A program made the position numbers and the translations under genes. 7,435 nucleotides of DNA from assembly GCA_002399225.1 (NCBI GenBank), contig DHDF01000026.1, positions 35,658 to 43,092 on the forward strand, in the 5' to 3' direction. The stretch comes from a bacterium UBA4883. GTDB lineage: Bacteria; Bacillota; Clostridia; Oscillospirales; Acutalibacteraceae. Below are positions 5,990-7,435 of the stretch, piece by piece; the stretch's first letter is position 1; each line of letters begins with the position of its first letter. The notes beneath the pieces were generated by a model, which searched no databases, had not been told where the DNA came from, and worked only from the letters and a program-made list of their open reading frames with translations.

Positions 5990-7240
5990 ATGAAAGTACT
6001 GGTCATCAATGCAGGCAGTTCGTCCCTGAAATATCAGTTGATTGATATGGATACAGAAAAGGCGCTTGCGAAAGGTCTCTGCGACAGGATTGGAGTAGAT
6101 GGTGCATTTCAGCATAAAACTTCGGACGGCCGCCAGAAAAAAATGGAGATTGAAATCAAAAACCATGAAGAAGCGTTCAAGCTTGTTACAGAAGCGCTTG
6201 TGGATAAAGAAGTCGGCGTGATCTCTGATTTATCGGAAATTTCAGCCATCGGACACCGCGTTGTGCAAGGGGGTGCCGATTTTAATCAATCCGTTTTAAT
6301 TACGGAAGAAGTGCTTCAGCAGATCCAAAAGTTAATTCCTCTTGCGCCGCTTCACAACGGGCCGGAACTCACCGCAATTTTCGCCTGTCAGAAAGTGTTT
6401 GGCAAGGACAAGCCTCAGTGCGCTGTTTTTGACACGGCGTTCCATGCGACCATGCCCCCGAAAGCTTACATGTATGCGATTCCTTATGAGTATTACGAGA
6501 AGTACCATGTCCGCCGCTATGGATTTCACGGCACGTCGCACCGGTTTGTCAGCCATCACTGCGCTAAACTGATGCACCAGCCGCTGGAAGACATTAAAAT
6601 GATCACCTGCCATATTGGAAACGGTTCTTCCATTGCGGCCGTTATGAATGGAAAAGTCCTTGACACCAGTATGGGAATGACGCCTCTGGACGGTTTTATG
6701 ATGGGAACGCGCTCCGGTTCGCTGGACCCATCCATCGTAACGTTCCTGATGGAAAAAGAAGGCTTTACGCCGCAGCAGATGGACGAAGTTCTCAACCGCA
6801 AATCCGGCATGTATGGCATCTGCGGCTACAGTGACGACCGCGATGTGACAAAGGCTGAAATCGCGGGAGATCCAAAAGCAAGTCTTGCCCATGAAATGCT
6901 GAATTACCAGATCACCAAACAGATCGGCGCTTATGCGGCGGCTATGAACGGCGTGGATTGCATCACCTTTACGGCCGGTCTGGGAGAAAACCAGCCCCCG
7001 ATGCGCTATAATATCTGCAAAAATCTGAAATACCTCGGCGTTAAAATCGACCCGATTAAAAACGATGAATTTGTTTTGGGCAAAGAGGGTAAAATATCCG
7101 CTTTTGATTCAACCGTGGCTGTTTATGTCATCAACACAAATGAGGAGCTTGTCATTGCCCGCGACACGAAGGATATTGTCAGCAGGCTGGAGTATGCATC
7201 TGCTCCGGACAAGACGAACGTCGACCCAGAGGATGTCTGA
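5990..7240 (+). CDS. ackA: Acetate kinase
   Basis: 416-residue cytoplasmic enzyme converting acetyl phosphate and ADP to acetate and ATP, the final ATP-yielding step of acetate fermentation (reversible). Seen: NAGSSSLKYQL (7-17, with Asn7 and Lys14), GHRVVQGG (88-95, Arg90), LAPLHN (118-123), VFDTAFH (146-152, Asp148), YGFHGTSHR (177-185, His180), CHIGNGSS (207-214, Asn211), MGTRSG (238-243, Arg241), FTAGLGEN (327-334) and NTNEELVIARDT (382-393, including the active-site Glu near 385). These match the ASKHA-fold acetate kinase catalytic residues known from Methanosarcina. Departures from the usual family text are Gln for His in HRVVHGG (residue 93), and GPE after LHN; neither is a known catalytic residue. 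The start has GGAGGT six bases upstream. No phosphotransacetylase gene is adjacent in this window. Length is slightly over the usual 400, owing partly to a polar tail after position 400. Confidence 0.97.
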   Translation: MKVLVINAGSSSLKYQLIDMDTEKALAKGLCDRIGVDGAFQHKTSDGRQKKMEIEIKNHEEAFKLVTEALVDKEVGVISDLSEISAIGHRVVQGGADFNQSVLITEEVLQQIQKLIPLAPLHNGPELTAIFACQKVFGKDKPQCAVFDTAFHATMPPKAYMYAIPYEYYEKYHVRRYGFHGTSHRFVSHHCAKLMHQPLEDIKMITCHIGNGSSIAAVMNGKVLDTSMGMTPLDGFMMGTRSGSLDPSIVTFLMEKEGFTPQQMDEVLNRKSGMYGICGYSDDRDVTKAEIAGDPKASLAHEMLNYQITKQIGAYAAAMNGVDCITFTAGLGENQPPMRYNICKNLKYLGVKIDPIKNDEFVLGKEGKISAFDSTVAVYVINTNEELVIARDTKDIVSRLEYASAPDKTNVDPEDV

Positions 7241-7256
7241 GGCGAGAAAAAATGCG

Positions 7257-7285
7257 AAAAAGCTTCCCGGAAGGGAAGCTTTTTT
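7257..7285. terminator. Bidirectional intrinsic terminator between ackA and ATPase subunit D
   Basis: A perfect 12-bp stem, AAAAAGCTTCCC (7257-7268) with GGGAAGCTTTTT (7273-7284), has a GGAA loop, which fits the stable GNRA tetraloop class. T-runs follow in both directions: through 7285 on the plus strand, and on the minus strand as the complement of the A-run at 7247-7252. It ends the ackA transcript and also that of the convergent subunit D gene, whose stop codon overlaps the stem end. Confidence 0.93.
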
Positions 7286-7435
7286 ATGCTGTTTTACTAG
7301 CTTTTTGCTGTTTGATGATTTTCATACGGGAAAAATCTTCCCGGTCTTTTTCTTCCAGCGCCTCGGAAATTGTTTTCACGGTTTGTTCAAAGCGTGGAAT
7401 CATGATATTTTCCAGTGCATTTGCCCGCTTTTGTG
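7284..7435 (-). CDS. atpD: V/A-type ATP synthase subunit D, C-terminal end (5' part outside window)
   Basis: Open on the minus strand from the window edge to TAA at 7286-7284, about 50 residues. Translation gives QKRANALENIMIPRFE, then QTVKTISEALEEKDREDF, then SRMKIIKQQKASKTA. The N-A-L-E-x-x-M-I-P-x-x-E block, followed by E-K-x-R-E-D-F-x-R-x-K-x-I-K, is the characteristic C-terminal coiled-coil end of V/A-type ATPase subunit D. This subunit is the central rotor stalk that links the catalytic A3B3 head to the membrane ring. The family is usually about 200-215 residues, so three quarters lie beyond the window. In bacteria it is normally the last or near-last gene of the V/A-ATPase operon, which fits with the terminator directly after it. 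I read this frame by hand from the sequence. Confidence 0.87.
   Translation of the reverse strand, partial: QKRANALENIMIPRFEQTVKTISEALEEKDREDFSRMKIIKQQKASKTA

Noticed and set aside
6332..6892. 186-residue minus-strand open frame inside ackA
   Set aside because: Antisense of conserved acetate kinase motifs; no ribosome site or family resemblance.
1..7435. CRISPR array, insertion sequence, prophage, toxin-antitoxin or defence genes
   Set aside because: No repeated spacers, transposase, integrase, terminal repeats or defence domains are visible; gene content is housekeeping throughout.

Overview
The window looks like ordinary chromosomal DNA of an anaerobic, fermentative Firmicute, probably class Clostridia and perhaps an Oscillospiraceae/Ruminococcaceae-type organism. 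The reasons are strong AGGAGG-type ribosome binding sites, a Rex NADH sensor, a TmcAL (YlbM) gene next to acetate kinase, a V/A-type ATPase, a LemA plus DUF2207 pair, moderate GC in genes and AT-rich spacers. The taxonomic placement is inference from gene content; there is no rRNA here to settle it.

Layout, left to right. Positions 1-348 (+) hold the 3' end of an NADP-dependent isocitrate dehydrogenase, followed after 41 bp by rex (390-1019, +). A 133-bp spacer (1020-1152) contains a strong 12-bp hairpin just after the rex stop, a second small hairpin with a T-run, and a perfect 9-bp tandem duplication. Then come lemA (1153-1710, +) and, overlapping its stop codon, a DUF2207 membrane lipoprotein with a glycine-rich tail (1707-3704, +). 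Facing these, with only 35 bp between, is a minus-strand pair transcribed leftward: tmcAL (4685-5872) and a DUF4380-like, galactose-mutarotase-fold protein (3740-4666). A 117-bp AT-rich divergent promoter region (5873-5989) separates tmcAL from acetate kinase, ackA (5990-7240, +). ackA ends at a perfect bidirectional terminator (7257-7285). This is shared with the convergent, partly visible end of a V/A-type ATP synthase subunit D gene (7284-7435, -).

Functionally, the window combines central carbon and redox metabolism (isocitrate dehydrogenase, Rex, acetate kinase), energy coupling (V/A-ATPase), tRNA modification (TmcAL, which uses acetate and ATP) and a cell-envelope pair (LemA/DUF2207). 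TmcAL and acetate kinase both use acetate and share a divergent promoter region, which is a plausible metabolic link but not proof of co-regulation.

I found no mobile element, CRISPR array, tRNA, rRNA, phage gene or defence system, and no convincing new biological system. The least characterised parts are the LemA/DUF2207 pair and the DUF4380-like protein coupled to tmcAL.
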